This document shows, piece after piece, positions 9,056 to 17,418 of a DNA stretch of 64,000 nt. The stretch is from Microthrixaceae bacterium. Lineage in GTDB: Bacteria > Actinomycetota > Acidimicrobiia > Acidimicrobiales > DATDAH01. The position numbers and the translations under genes are program-made. The stretch is taken from NCBI GenBank assembly GCA_020637195.1, contig JACJWK010000011.1:1-64000 (forward strand), in the 5' to 3' direction. The notes under the pieces are model-generated. The model saw nothing but the letters and a program-made list of their open reading frames with translations, made no database searches and had not been told where the DNA came from. How positions within the stretch are numbered: the stretch's first letter is position 1; each line of letters starts with the position of its first letter.

Positions 9056-9823
9056 GTGCCCCTCGGCCGATCGCCGCTGATCCTGCGCGTCGCGGTGGCG
9101 GGGGCCCTTGCGGTGACGCTCCCGGCCGCCTGCACCGGGTCGGATCCCGGACCGGAAGCGGCGGCCTCACCGACGACGGCCCGAGCACCGTCCCTGTCGA
9201 CGCCGGCGCCGACGACCACGACCACCGAGCGCCCGACAGCGCCGGTCCCGACCGAGGCGGTGGTCCGGGCGCTCACGGCGGAGGAGCTCGTGGCGGCCCA
9301 GGCCCAGTTGATCGAGGCACCGGACTGCCCGGTCGGGTTCGACCAGCTCCGCGTGGTCGAGGTGCCGTTCTGGTCGTTCGACGGCACCACCGAGCGAGGG
9401 ACGCTGATCCTGAACGCCGACGTCGCCACGCAACTGGGCGACCTCTTCGTCGCCCTCCACCGGGACCGCTTCCCCATCCAGCGGATGGACGCGATCGACC
9501 CGCTGCCCGTGGACGACCAGGACCGCCGCAGCTCGAACAACACCGTCGGCTTCAAGTGCCGAGCCGTACGGGGCGGCTCGACCTGGTCCCAGCACGCGTA
9601 CGGTCATGCGGTCGACATCAACCCCGTGGACAACCCGAGCGTCACGGACGGGCTCGCCACGCCGCCACTCGGCGCGGATCGGGTCGACCGCAGCCAGCGG
9701 CATCCGGGGACGATCCACGAGGGCGATGCGGTCACCCGCGCGTTCGACGAGCTCGGTTGGGGCTGGGGTGGCCGGTGGTCGTCGCACCAGGACTACATGC
9801 ACTTCTCGCTCACCGGCGGTTGA
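9056..9823 (+). CDS. M15-like peptidase lipoprotein (VanY/D-Ala carboxypeptidase fold)
   Basis: Lipoprotein of 255 residues: signal peptide with lipobox TLPAAC, a Thr/Pro linker, then a zinc peptidase domain of the M15 (VanY, D-Ala-D-Ala carboxypeptidase) fold. Zinc ligands are seen as His180 and Asp187 in SQHAYGHAVDIN and His249 in DYMHFS; WGWGGRW lies between. This metallo-peptidase would cut peptidoglycan stem peptides outside the membrane. GTG at 9056 is the start; GAGG lies just before it. A clear paralogue sits at 48734-49633, sharing NNT, CRAVRG, SQHAYG and GWGWGG blocks. It lies 7 bases behind the unknown membrane protein gene. Confidence 0.85.
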   Translation: MPLGRSPLILRVAVAGALAVTLPAACTGSDPGPEAAASPTTARAPSLSTPAPTTTTTERPTAPVPTEAVVRALTAEELVAAQAQLIEAPDCPVGFDQLRVVEVPFWSFDGTTERGTLILNADVATQLGDLFVALHRDRFPIQRMDAIDPLPVDDQDRRSSNNTVGFKCRAVRGGSTWSQHAYGHAVDINPVDNPSVTDGLATPPLGADRVDRSQRHPGTIHEGDAVTRAFDELGWGWGGRWSSHQDYMHFSLTGG

Positions 9824-9865
9824 GCGGCAGCCGGCAGCGATCTGGCTCCGCTACCACTCATCCCT

Positions 9866-9871
9866 GATACT
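9866..9871 (+). promoter_or_regulatory. -10 box, leaderless type
   Basis: GATACT lies 6 bases before the ATG of the acyl-CoA dehydrogenase gene, where there is no Shine-Dalgarno sequence. Spacing fits a leaderless transcript starting at or next to the ATG. Confidence 0.5.
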
Positions 9872-9877
9872 TGGGGC

Positions 9878-11098
9878 ATGTACGAGTGGAGCGAAGAGCA
9901 CCAGATGATGCGCGACGCCATGCGGCGCTTCGTCGAGGCCGAGATCGTGCCCAACCTCGAGGAGCTCGAGCACGGCGACACGCCGCCGTACGAGGTGCTG
10001 CGCAAGCTGTGGTCGACGTTCGGCATGGACGCCGCCGCCCGCGAGCGCTTCAAGCGCCAGATGGAGCGCGAGAAGGCGGCCGCTTCGGGCGACGCCGCGC
10101 CGTCGGGCGAGAAGCGCGGCGGCGACGGGTCGCTCACCCTCATCCCCATCATCGAGCTGTGCCGCTACTGCCCCGGCATGGTCACCGCCATGGGCGTCAG
10201 CGTGGGCCTCACCGCCTCGGCGATCATGTCCAAGGGCACGACGGCCCAGAAGGAGCGGTGGGCGCTGGACCTGCTCACCATGGACAAGATCGGGTCGTGG
10301 GCCATCACCGAGCCCGACTCGGGCTCCGACGCCTTCGGGTCGATGAAGGCCACCGCCCGGCGCGACGGCGACGAGTACGTGCTGAACGGCTCGAAGACCT
10401 TCATCACCAACGGCCCCTACGCCGACACCATCGTCTTCATCTGCAAGCTCGACGAGGGCAACCCCTCGGACGAGCGCAAGGTCCTCAGCTTCGTGCTCGA
10501 CTCGGGCATGCCCGGGCTCGAGCAGTCCAAGCCGCTGCGCAAGATGGGCATGCACTCCTCCCCCACCGGCCAGCTCTTCCTCAACGACGTGCGGGTGGGC
10601 CGCGACCGCCTCTTGGGCGAGACCGAGGACCTGCCCTCCGGCGGGCGGGCCGGCGCCAAGGACACGTTCTCCATGGAGCGCACCGGCGTGGCCGCCATGG
10701 CCCTCGGCATCATCGAGCGCTGCCTCGAGCTGTGCGTCGACTACGCCAAGGAGCGGGTCCAGTTCGGCAAGCCCATCGGTGAGTTCCAGCTGATCCAGCT
10801 GAAGCTGGCCAAGATGGAGGTGGCCCGCCTCAACGTGTCGAACCTGGTGTTCCGCCAGATCGAGATGGCGGCGAACGGCACCGGCATGGACCTCACCGAG
10901 GCGTCGGCCTGCAAGCTCTACTCGGCGCAGGCGGCCATGGAGGTCGCCCTCGAGGCCGTCCAGGTCTTCGGCGGCAACGGCTACATGTCCGAGTACCAGG
11001 TCGAGCAGCTCGCCCGCGACGCCAAGGTCCTCCAGATCTACGCCGGCACCGACGAGATCCAGGTCAGCCAGATCGCCCGCAACCTGCTGAGCGCCTGA
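9878..11098 (+). CDS. Acyl-CoA dehydrogenase family protein
   Basis: FAD-dependent acyl-CoA dehydrogenase of 406 residues that would introduce an alpha-beta double bond into a CoA thioester and pass electrons to ETF. Family blocks are clear: AITEPDSGSDAFGS (flavin/substrate loop), YVLNGSKTFITNG, VQFGKPIGEFQLIQ and the C-terminal QVFGGNGYMSEY. The usual C-terminal catalytic Glu of the YEGT motif is Ala here (IYAGTDEIQ). Glu267 in FSMERTGVAAM sits where isovaleryl-CoA and long-chain enzymes carry their base, so a branched or long substrate is more likely than a medium-chain one. An extra charged insertion lies near residues 60-85. The gene stands alone and ends at a large hairpin. Confidence 0.92.
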   Translation: MYEWSEEHQMMRDAMRRFVEAEIVPNLEELEHGDTPPYEVLRKLWSTFGMDAAARERFKRQMEREKAAASGDAAPSGEKRGGDGSLTLIPIIELCRYCPGMVTAMGVSVGLTASAIMSKGTTAQKERWALDLLTMDKIGSWAITEPDSGSDAFGSMKATARRDGDEYVLNGSKTFITNGPYADTIVFICKLDEGNPSDERKVLSFVLDSGMPGLEQSKPLRKMGMHSSPTGQLFLNDVRVGRDRLLGETEDLPSGGRAGAKDTFSMERTGVAAMALGIIERCLELCVDYAKERVQFGKPIGEFQLIQLKLAKMEVARLNVSNLVFRQIEMAANGTGMDLTEASACKLYSAQAAMEVALEAVQVFGGNGYMSEYQVEQLARDAKVLQIYAGTDEIQVSQIARNLLSA

Positions 11099-11118
11099 CC
11101 CCACGAACCCCGCCGAAA

Positions 11119-11181
11119 CCCCCGCTTCTGGGTACTCCCCCGTGTCGCGAGGCGACCGGGCCAGTACCCAGAACGAGGGGG
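11119..11181. terminator. Bidirectional hairpin between convergent genes
   Basis: Arms TTCTGGGTACT (11126-11136) and AGTACCCAGAA (11163-11173) pair perfectly. CCCCC at 11119-11123 pairs with GGGGG at 11177-11181, and the intervening 26 bases can fold further. It lies between the ends of the acyl-CoA dehydrogenase gene and the convergent flavoprotein gene. No U-tract is visible. Confidence 0.6.
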
Positions 11182-11206
11182 TGGGGCCGGGGAGCCGGGC
11201 CCGCGG

Positions 11207-12337
11207 TCAGGCGGGGAGGGCGAAGCGGGGGTCGGGGGGCGCCGCGTCGGGGCCGGCCCGGACCAGGTCGGCGACGAGCTTGCCGATGAGGGGCGTGAAC
11301 TTGAAGCCGTGGCCCGAGCACGGTGAGGCCACCACGACCGGGCCGCGGCGGTCGAGCACGAAGTCGTCGTTCGGCGTCTGGGTGAACAGGCAGGTCTCGG
11401 CCCGCAGCGGCACCGGGTCGAGGCCGGGCAGCCAGATCTCGACGTAGTCGGCCAGGCGCCGCAGCGCGTCCTGGCGCACCTCGAAGGGGCCGTCGTCGGG
11501 GTCGACCACGACGGGCACGCTCTCCTCGCCCACCTTCACCGCGGTGCCGGGGAACGTGGTGCGGCGGCCGCCGACGCCGGGGTCGCCCATGCCGTAGGCG
11601 CCGAACGACGCCGCCGAGGCGCTCGACGTGTCCCGGTAGTGGATGAACGAGGGCCACACCACGCTCGGGTCGCGCGGCGCGAACCAGCCGGGCTGCTGGA
11701 ACGTGACGGTCAGGGGCGGCAGCGGCACCAGGTCGCCGGCCACCGGCGCCGCCCACGCCCCCGCCGAGACGACGACGACGTCGGCCCGCAGCTCGCGCCG
11801 GTCGGTCTCGACCACCACGCCCCCGTCGCGGAGGTGGACGGCCCGCGCCGGCTCCTCGTGGCCCACCTCGGCGCCGAGCGCGGTGGCCACGTCCTGGGCC
11901 GCCCGCACCGTGCGGTCGGCGAACGAGATGCCGCCGTCGGGCTGGAAGACGGCCGGGCCCTCGATGCGCAGGAAGGGCCAGCGCTCGGCGGCCTCCTCGG
12001 GCCCCACCAGGTCGTGGCGCACCCCGGCCCGGGTGAGGCTGGCGGCCACCTCGTGGATGCGCTCGGGCACGCCGTGGTCGAGCGCGCCCACGTGCTCGAC
12101 GAGCTCCTCGTCGGCGGCCTCCTCCAGCTCGGCCCACAGCGGCTGGGACGCCAGCGCCATGCCCACGTACAGGTCGTCGGCGTAGGCGAGGCGGAAGATG
12201 CGCACCGTCCCGTGCGACGACCCCCGGTCGTGGCCCCGCTCGAACTGCTCGAGCAGGGTGACGTCGGCGCCGGCCGCCGCCAGCTGCCACGCCGTGGCCG
12301 AGCCCATCGCGCCGGCGCCGATCACCACCACTCTCAT
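11207..12337 (-). CDS. Sarcosine oxidase-like FAD-dependent amine oxidase (MSOX/SolA family)
   Basis: Monomeric sarcosine oxidase / N-methyltryptophan oxidase family protein, 376 residues. The N-terminal dinucleotide fold VVIGAGAMGSATAWQLA binds FAD. SSHGTVRIFRLAY follows as in the family. Cys316 in AETCLFTQTPND aligns with the cysteine that carries covalent flavin in MSOX (Cys315), and SGHGFKFTPLIGK closes the flavin site. It would oxidise a secondary N-methyl amine, giving peroxide, in the cytoplasm. Its ATG overlaps the TGA of the upstream propeller lipoprotein gene (ATGA). Such an enzyme at the end of a lipoprotein operon is unusual. The substrate is not predictable. Confidence 0.88.
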   Translation of the reverse strand: MRVVVIGAGAMGSATAWQLAAAGADVTLLEQFERGHDRGSSHGTVRIFRLAYADDLYVGMALASQPLWAELEEAADEELVEHVGALDHGVPERIHEVAASLTRAGVRHDLVGPEEAAERWPFLRIEGPAVFQPDGGISFADRTVRAAQDVATALGAEVGHEEPARAVHLRDGGVVVETDRRELRADVVVVSAGAWAAPVAGDLVPLPPLTVTFQQPGWFAPRDPSVVWPSFIHYRDTSSASAASFGAYGMGDPGVGGRRTTFPGTAVKVGEESVPVVVDPDDGPFEVRQDALRRLADYVEIWLPGLDPVPLRAETCLFTQTPNDDFVLDRRGPVVVASPCSGHGFKFTPLIGKLVADLVRAGPDAAPPDPRFALPA

Positions 12338-13584
12338 GGCTGGAAGATACCGATGCCGTCGGGGAAGGCCAGGCCGTCGTCGAGGGTCTCCGGGGGCTGC
12401 GGATCGCCGTCGACGAAGCGGATGGCCCGCACCGAGCCGGTGCCGTCACCGGGCCCGAAGCCCTCGGCGGGGTCGGCCACGATGCCGATGTCGGCGTAGT
12501 AGATGGTGCCGTCGGGGGCGACGGCCAGGCCGAGGGGCGTGCCCGTCGAGAAGGGCTCGGCCCCGAGGGTCTCGCCCGGCGGGGGCTCGAGGATCGTGCG
12601 CACGAAGGCGCCGTCGGGGTCGAACTCGTCGATCACGCCCGTGATCACGCTGGTGACGTAGAAGCCGCCGCCGGGCGCGCCCGCCACCGAGTGCGGGCTC
12701 GCCAGGCCGTGCTCGCCCGCGGGGATGAACACCTCGCGCTCGACCGCCCCCTCGTCGACGAGCGGGGCGCCGGTGGCGTCGGTGCGGCCGCACCCACCGG
12801 CCGCGTCGGGGCCCGTGGGCCAGTCCCCCGAGTAGCGCAGCACGCCGCCGGTGGGCGGCCGCGCCGAGCCCACGTAGACGTCCTCGCCGTCGACGTAGAC
12901 GCCGCCGGCCGTGGCGATGCCCACGTCGACCTTGCAGAAGGCCACGTCGTCGAAGCCGGCGTTGGCGGCGCCGTCGACGTACTCGCCGCCGGTGAAGGGC
13001 GGGAACCACACGATGAGCTGGCCGTCGCCGTCGCCGTTCACCTGGTTGCCGACGTCGGACGTGACGATGCGGCCGTTGGGCAGGAAGCCGCACCCGTAGT
13101 TCTCGGCGTTGTCGGCCGAGCCCTGGTAGGTGGGGGTGAGCTTGCCCACCTGCGTGGCGGTCAGGTCGCCGACCGTGTCGCCCTCGAGCTCGAAGATCCC
13201 CCAGCCCTGGAGGGGGTCGGGCTGGTTGGTGTCCTCGCCGGCCACGAACCGCCGCGGGTCGTCGGGGAAGAAGCAGATCTGGGCGTTGAGGTCCCGGCCG
13301 TCCTCGGGGTCGTCCTCTTTGTTGGTGAAGAGGCGCTGCGACTCGCCCGACCCGTCGGTGGCGTACGCGACGAGGTCGTTGCCCTGGCCGTTGAGGACGA
13401 TGGGGTCGCCCGCTCCGGCGGCGCCCGTGGTGGCGGTCGCGGCGACCGACGAGGCGGTGGCCGGGTCGCCGGTCTCCGCCACGTCGCCGTCGTCGTCGCT
13501 GCTGCACGCGGCGACGAGCACGATCGCGGCAGTGAGCAGCGCGACGAGGGCGGCGGGGCGGGGGCGGCGGCGCGAGGGGGTCAT
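12334..13584 (-). CDS. Beta-propeller (NHL/SMP-30-like) lipoprotein
   Basis: Secreted lipoprotein of 416 residues with lipobox IVLVAACS followed by an acidic and Ala/Thr-rich linker. The rest has repeated propeller strands such as GFLPNGRIVTSDVGNQ, GGVYVDGEDVYVGSA, GGGFYVTSVITG and LAVAPDGTIYYADIG, which resemble NHL or SMP-30/gluconolactonase blades. Several conserved Cys (QICFF, YGCGF, AFCKV, GGCGR) suggest disulfides. No catalytic residues are evident. The ATG at 13584 overlaps the TGA of the upstream PQQ-like propeller gene and its TGA overlaps the start of the flavoprotein gene. It is the middle gene of a tightly coupled operon. Confidence 0.82.
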   Translation of the reverse strand: MTPSRRRPRPAALVALLTAAIVLVAACSSDDDGDVAETGDPATASSVAATATTGAAGAGDPIVLNGQGNDLVAYATDGSGESQRLFTNKEDDPEDGRDLNAQICFFPDDPRRFVAGEDTNQPDPLQGWGIFELEGDTVGDLTATQVGKLTPTYQGSADNAENYGCGFLPNGRIVTSDVGNQVNGDGDGQLIVWFPPFTGGEYVDGAANAGFDDVAFCKVDVGIATAGGVYVDGEDVYVGSARPPTGGVLRYSGDWPTGPDAAGGCGRTDATGAPLVDEGAVEREVFIPAGEHGLASPHSVAGAPGGGFYVTSVITGVIDEFDPDGAFVRTILEPPPGETLGAEPFSTGTPLGLAVAPDGTIYYADIGIVADPAEGFGPGDGTGSVRAIRFVDGDPQPPETLDDGLAFPDGIGIFQP

Positions 13585-15569
13585 GGGTCCTCCGGTCGGA
13601 GCGGGGGGTCGAAGGCGACGGTGTCGACGAGGCGGTCGAAGCCCTCGGCGACGGGCGGCAGGGTGGACGGGTCGTCGACGGCCAGCACGCTGAGGCGATC
13701 GAAGTCGCTGCCGAGGTCGGGGATCGCGTCGGACGAGCAGGCCAGGTCACCGGACGCGTCGGCCGTGCCGGCGGCGTCGTCAAGGGGCGAGAGGACGCAG
13801 ACGAGCGCGCCGTTCGGGTTGTCGACGCCCTTCGAGAGGAACACCGCGTAGCCCGTGGCGCCGACCTCGGCGGCGGGGCTGCCCGGCCGCAGCCACGCCT
13901 CGGGGGGCCCGAGCCCGGAGGCCCGCACCGCCACCGCGGCCGGATCGGTGGTCACCTCGAGGGTCATGGCCGGGGCCACGCCGGCGGGTGGGTCCTTCAG
14001 GGAGAACGAGAAGGCGCACGGCGCGCCGACGCAGCCCTGGTCGGTGGGCGCGAACGCGGCGAGCGGGGCCAGCGTGGTCGAGGGTGCCGCCGAGGTGGTG
14101 GTGGCCCCGCCATCGTCCTCCTCGTCGCCGCCGGGCAGCGAGAACCGGGTGACGCCGCTGTTCTCGGCGCGCGTCTCCTGACCGGGCTCGCGCAGGCCGG
14201 CCACCGCGAACACGTCGTCGCCCTGCACCGCGACGCCGCCGGCCACGGGACCGCCCATCTCCTGCTCCCACCGGACCTCGCCGGTGGCGGTCTCGACGGC
14301 GCGGAGGGTGAAGTCGGTGCCGCCGCTGAAGGCCACGTCGCCCACCGCCGCCGACGCGGCGTAGGTCGGCGCGGCCCGGTCCTGCTGCCAGGCGATCTCG
14401 CCGGTGGTGGCGTCGATGCCGTGCAGGCAGGGGCACGGCCCCACCGCGGTGCCGCCCACGATCGTGCCGTCGTCGGCCACCGCGGTCGGCCCGATGAAGC
14501 CGCCGGTCGAGAAGTTGCTGCCCGGCTCGTTCAGCCCCGGTTCGGTGGCCTCCACCTCCCAGGCGAGCTCGCCGGTGGCCCGGTCGAGGGCGTAGTAGTG
14601 GCCGTCCTTGTTGCCGAGGCCGACGAGTTCCCGGTCGCCGGCGGTGAACAGGTTGGGGGCGCCGGCGAAGTCGAGGTCGTCGTTGTTGGGCTCGTGGGGC
14701 TGGAAGCGCCACACCAGCGAGCCGTCGTCGAGCGCCACCGCCACCATCGCGTCGCTGAAGCGGGTCCAGCCGTCGGGCGAGGACGGGCAGTTGCCGGTGC
14801 CGAACAGGACCAGCCCCGCGTCCTCGTCCACCGCCGGCGACGACCACACGTCGGCGCAGCCGGTGGGCTCACCCCCCGCGTCGGGGTCGAACGTCCACAC
14901 CTCCTCGCCCGAGGCGGCGTCGAGCGCGGCCACCCCCGCCCGGGCGGTCGGGGCGTTGTGGACGTCGTAGCCGATGACGACGAGGCGCCGGCCGTCCGCG
15001 CCGGCCACGAGGACGGGCGAGGTCTCGATCTCGGTCGGGTCGAGGTCGTCGCCGCCGGGGTTGAGCTCGTGGCGCCACACCTCCTCGCCGGTGGCGCCGT
15101 CGAGGGCGTAGAGGGTCTTGCCCGCCCCGAAGTACACGGTGCGGCGCCCGTCCACGTCGCCCACCGCGGCGCTCCCCACGATCTGGCCGGCGTAGACGAG
15201 CTCGTGGGGCGGGGCGTCGAAGGTCCACCGCACGGAGCCGTCGTCGCGGTCGAGCGCGTAGAAGCGCCCCGTCCAGTCGCCGACGTAGACGGTGTCGCCC
15301 ACCACGACGGGCGTGGCGCTGACCACGTCCTCGGTGTTGAAGAACCACTCCTCCTCGAGGTCGCCGACGGTGGCCGCCGACAGCCCGGTCGGGCAGTCCG
15401 ACGGAGCGGCGAAGGTCCGGGCCGGGGACTGCCCCCACATCGGCCAGTCACACGCGTCGACCGGGGCGGTGTCGGGACCGTCGTCGGCGGCGGAGCGCTC
15501 GCCACCGCCGCTCGAGCACGCCGCGAGGAGCAGCGCCGCCGCCGCCCCGAGCACCACGACCCCCCGCAT
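13581..15569 (-). CDS. PQQ-like beta-propeller lipoprotein
   Basis: Lipoprotein of 662 residues: lipobox LLLAACSS, then an eight-bladed pyrrolo-quinoline-quinone-like propeller with typical blade ends (FYALDRDDGSVRWTFD, LYALDGATGEEVWRHE, VAALDAASGEEVWTFD, YYALDRATGELAWEVE, LHGIDATTGEIAWQQD, LRAVETATGEVRWEQE). PMWGQSPARTFAA near the mature N-terminus is typical of this group. A Gly/Asp/Thr linker precedes an extra C-terminal domain (about residues 490-662) of beta type, not recognised. Whether it binds PQQ and oxidises an alcohol or only serves as a scaffold cannot be told. It is first in the coupled three-gene operon. The ATG lies 65 bases from the divergent parA start. Confidence 0.85.
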   Translation of the reverse strand: MRGVVVLGAAAALLLAACSSGGGERSAADDGPDTAPVDACDWPMWGQSPARTFAAPSDCPTGLSAATVGDLEEEWFFNTEDVVSATPVVVGDTVYVGDWTGRFYALDRDDGSVRWTFDAPPHELVYAGQIVGSAAVGDVDGRRTVYFGAGKTLYALDGATGEEVWRHELNPGGDDLDPTEIETSPVLVAGADGRRLVVIGYDVHNAPTARAGVAALDAASGEEVWTFDPDAGGEPTGCADVWSSPAVDEDAGLVLFGTGNCPSSPDGWTRFSDAMVAVALDDGSLVWRFQPHEPNNDDLDFAGAPNLFTAGDRELVGLGNKDGHYYALDRATGELAWEVEATEPGLNEPGSNFSTGGFIGPTAVADDGTIVGGTAVGPCPCLHGIDATTGEIAWQQDRAAPTYAASAAVGDVAFSGGTDFTLRAVETATGEVRWEQEMGGPVAGGVAVQGDDVFAVAGLREPGQETRAENSGVTRFSLPGGDEEDDGGATTTSAAPSTTLAPLAAFAPTDQGCVGAPCAFSFSLKDPPAGVAPAMTLEVTTDPAAVAVRASGLGPPEAWLRPGSPAAEVGATGYAVFLSKGVDNPNGALVCVLSPLDDAAGTADASGDLACSSDAIPDLGSDFDRLSVLAVDDPSTLPPVAEGFDRLVDTVAFDPPLRPEDP

Positions 15570-15622
15570 CGCCGACGATCATGGCACCCGGGCGGTCCCG
15601 CGGTGCCCCCACCGCCGGTTGG

Positions 15623-15628
15623 TACCGT
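15623..15628 (+). promoter_or_regulatory. -10 box, leaderless type, for parA-like gene
   Basis: TACCGT lies 6 bases before GTG 15635. No ribosome site is present, which supports both a leaderless mRNA and the choice of this GTG. Confidence 0.55.
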
Positions 15629-15634
15629 GGGCCC

Positions 15635-16420
15635 GTGCCCGTGCTCGCCGTCGCCAACCAGAAGGGCGGCGTGGGCAAGACCACCGTCGCCCTGGGCCTG
15701 GCGGCCGCCGCCGCCGAGGCGGGCCGGCGGGTGCTGGTGGTCGACCTCGACCCCCAGGCGAACGCCACGACGGGCCTCGGGGTGTGGGACGCCGGCACCA
15801 CCGTCGACGACGCCCTCGCCGCCGACCGACCCGGCGCCATCGAGACCGCCGTCGTCCCGGCGGGGTGGCCGGCCGGCGACGGGCCCGTCCCCGACGTGGC
15901 CCCCAGCACCCCGGCCCTGGCCGGCCGCGAGGTGCAGCTCGCCACGGACGCCATCGGCGCCCAGGACCGCCTCCGCACCGCGCTGAAGGGCGACGACCAC
16001 GACCTCGTGATCGTCGACTGCCCGCCCTCGCTCGGCCTGCTCACCGTCAACGGCCTGGTGGCCGCCGACCGGGTCGTCGTGGTCACCGAGCCCGCGGCCT
16101 GGGCGTCGGACGGCGTGGCCCAGATGCTGCGCACCATCGAGCGGGTGCGCGACCGGCAGGGCACCGCCCTGGCCGTGGCGGGCATCGTCGTCAACCGGCT
16201 CGGGCGCACGCGCGACGCCCGCTACTGGCACGAGCAGCTGGTCGAGGCCTACGGCGAGCTCGTCCTCGGCCCCGTCCACCTGCGGGCCGCCGTCGCCGAG
16301 GCGTCGGCCCAGTCCCTGCCCCTCCACGCCCTGGGCGCCCGTCCCGGCGCCGACGTCGCCGCCCAGGAGTTCGCCGACCTGCTCCGCCAGGTCGTGCCCG
16401 ACCCCACCGAGGACCGCTGA
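15635..16420 (+). CDS. ParA/Soj-family ATPase, orphan
   Basis: Deviant Walker ATPase of 261 residues. The signature KGGVGKTT stands near residue 10, Walker A-prime is VLVVDLDPQAN and the Walker B strand is LVIVDCPPSLG. Such proteins position chromosomes, plasmids or protein complexes through ATP-driven dimer patterns on DNA or membrane. There is no ParB gene next to it. Instead its TGA overlaps the ATG of a small tail-anchored acidic protein (TGATG), so it more likely belongs to the orphan group that positions membrane or surface complexes. GTG 15635 is preferred to an upstream ATG because a -10-like box sits 6 bases before it. Confidence 0.9.
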   Translation: MPVLAVANQKGGVGKTTVALGLAAAAAEAGRRVLVVDLDPQANATTGLGVWDAGTTVDDALAADRPGAIETAVVPAGWPAGDGPVPDVAPSTPALAGREVQLATDAIGAQDRLRTALKGDDHDLVIVDCPPSLGLLTVNGLVAADRVVVVTEPAAWASDGVAQMLRTIERVRDRQGTALAVAGIVVNRLGRTRDARYWHEQLVEAYGELVLGPVHLRAAVAEASAQSLPLHALGARPGADVAAQEFADLLRQVVPDPTEDR

Positions 16421-16749
16421 TGGCCACCTACGACCCCCAGAAGGGCCACGCCCGGCCCACACCCGCCGCCGACGAGCCCGCTCCCGTGGACGAGTTGCTC
16501 GACGCCGCCGAGCCCCACGCCACCGACGACGAACCGACCGACGCAGCCGACGCAGCCGACGTGACCGACGCGGCCCCGTCCCCGGTGTCGCCGGCGGCGG
16601 TGGCCGAGGCCAGCCCGGCCCCGGCGCAGGTCGGAGGCACCGGCCGCGGCCTGCCGGCCAAGAAGGTGGGCGCCGGCGTGGCGCTGACCGCCGTGGTCTT
16701 CGCGCTCAGCTGGGCCCTGCGCCGCAAGCGGCGCAACCGGGACTCCTAG
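16420..16749 (+). CDS. Small acidic tail-anchored protein, ParA partner
   Basis: Protein of 109 residues, not recognised. Residues 1-70 are hydrophilic, rich in Asp, Glu, Ala and Thr, with short repeats (DAADAADVTDAA). One transmembrane segment follows (about residues 84-101, VGAGVALTAVVFALSWAL), then a short very basic end RRKRRNRDS, so most of the protein should face the cytoplasm or be tail-anchored. It is translationally coupled to the ParA-like ATPase by a TGATG overlap. A membrane anchor or adaptor for that ATPase is a reasonable inference. Its TAG shares a CTAG palindrome with the stop of the convergent gene. Confidence 0.75.
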   Translation: MATYDPQKGHARPTPAADEPAPVDELLDAAEPHATDDEPTDAADAADVTDAAPSPVSPAAVAEASPAPAQVGGTGRGLPAKKVGAGVALTAVVFALSWALRRKRRNRDS

Positions 16750-16934
16750 CCGTCGAGCGTCCCGGCGGCCGCGGCCCCCGGGAACACCGTGGGGCCCACG
16801 GGCACCTGGTTGACGCCGTCGAGGTGCCCGCTCACGTCGGCGGTGGGCCGCAGCATCGAGAGCACGACGACCACGACCGCGACGAGGGCGATCACGAGCC
16901 GCTGGCGGACCGGCAGGGCGGCGGTTTCGTCCAT
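16746..16934 (-). CDS. Small single-pass membrane protein, hypothetical
   Basis: Small protein of 62 residues with one strong transmembrane helix (about residues 12-28, LVIALVAVVVVVLSML) and a short outside tail containing VNQVPVGPTVFPG. No family recognised. The ATG at 16934 is chosen because the longer upstream extension is arginine-rich and looks like non-coding shadow. The stop codons of this gene and of the convergent 16420 gene share one CTAG. Function unknown. Confidence 0.55.
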   Translation of the reverse strand: MDETAALPVRQRLVIALVAVVVVVLSMLRPTADVSGHLDGVNQVPVGPTVFPGAAAAGTLDG

Positions 16935-17139
16935 GGGTCGGACCCTACGGACCGGTCCTGACCGCCTCCCGAGGACCGGGTGGCGCGGCCGTGTCGGCGA
17001 CGTGAACAGTGCCCGCGGCACGTCGCTGCGGGGCCGTCGGGCGCGAGCCCGCCCGGACGATGGGTCGTACGGCTCAATTCGCTGATCCGCTCGACCCATT
17101 GGCCTTCAGCACCCTCCCGGGCCGGCCGTTTGCCAGGAC
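16935..17139. other. Intergenic region with inverted repeat
   Basis: About 205 bases without a convincing gene, between the divergent starts at 16934 and 17140. ATGGGTCG (17060-17067) and CGACCCAT (17092-17099) form an 8-base inverted repeat with 24 bases between, which could be an operator or hairpin. The stretch around 17068-17110 is lower in GC than its surroundings. Confidence 0.4.
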
Positions 17140-17346
17140 ATGACCAACATGCGAGCAGAGGAGGGGACGCATCTTCCCCTCGGTGACCGACACGTCGCCG
17201 ACGAGATGGTGCCTCGAGTCTCCACGCTGATCGCCAAGGGGGCACTCCTGTCGGACCGGCGCCTGCAGGTGTCGGAGACGGGCGAGGTGCGCTGGGTCGG
17301 ACCGGCGAGCCTCCCCCGCCTCCAGCAGGGGGGAGACGCCGCCTGA
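17140..17346 (+). CDS. Small hypothetical protein
   Basis: Possible gene of 68 residues without cysteines or a membrane segment. The reading frame has mostly G/C third positions from codon 10 onward and ends 72 bases before a perfect 14-base-pair terminator hairpin, which supports transcription. ATG 17140 and ATG 17149 are both possible; neither has a strong ribosome site (CCAGG at 17132-17136). No family recognised. It could also be chance, since long open frames are common at this GC content. Confidence 0.45.
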   Translation: MTNMRAEEGTHLPLGDRHVADEMVPRVSTLIAKGALLSDRRLQVSETGEVRWVGPASLPRLQQGGDAA

Positions 17347-17418
17347 TCGTCACGGCATCCGGTCGCCCCGGGCGGGGGGTGGCGGGCCCGGACGAACCGA
17401 GCGATCAGCAGGGACGTG

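Noticed and set aside
4003..9555. Open frame of 1850 codons on the minus strand
   Set aside because: Only 4003-6153 codes (the PBP). The upstream part is a GC-rich shadow of the plus-strand membrane protein and peptidase genes, with no family motif.
15635..16420. Calling the ParA-like ATPase the chromosome-partition gene
   Set aside because: No ParB or parS-like sites lie next to it, and its coupled partner is a membrane protein.
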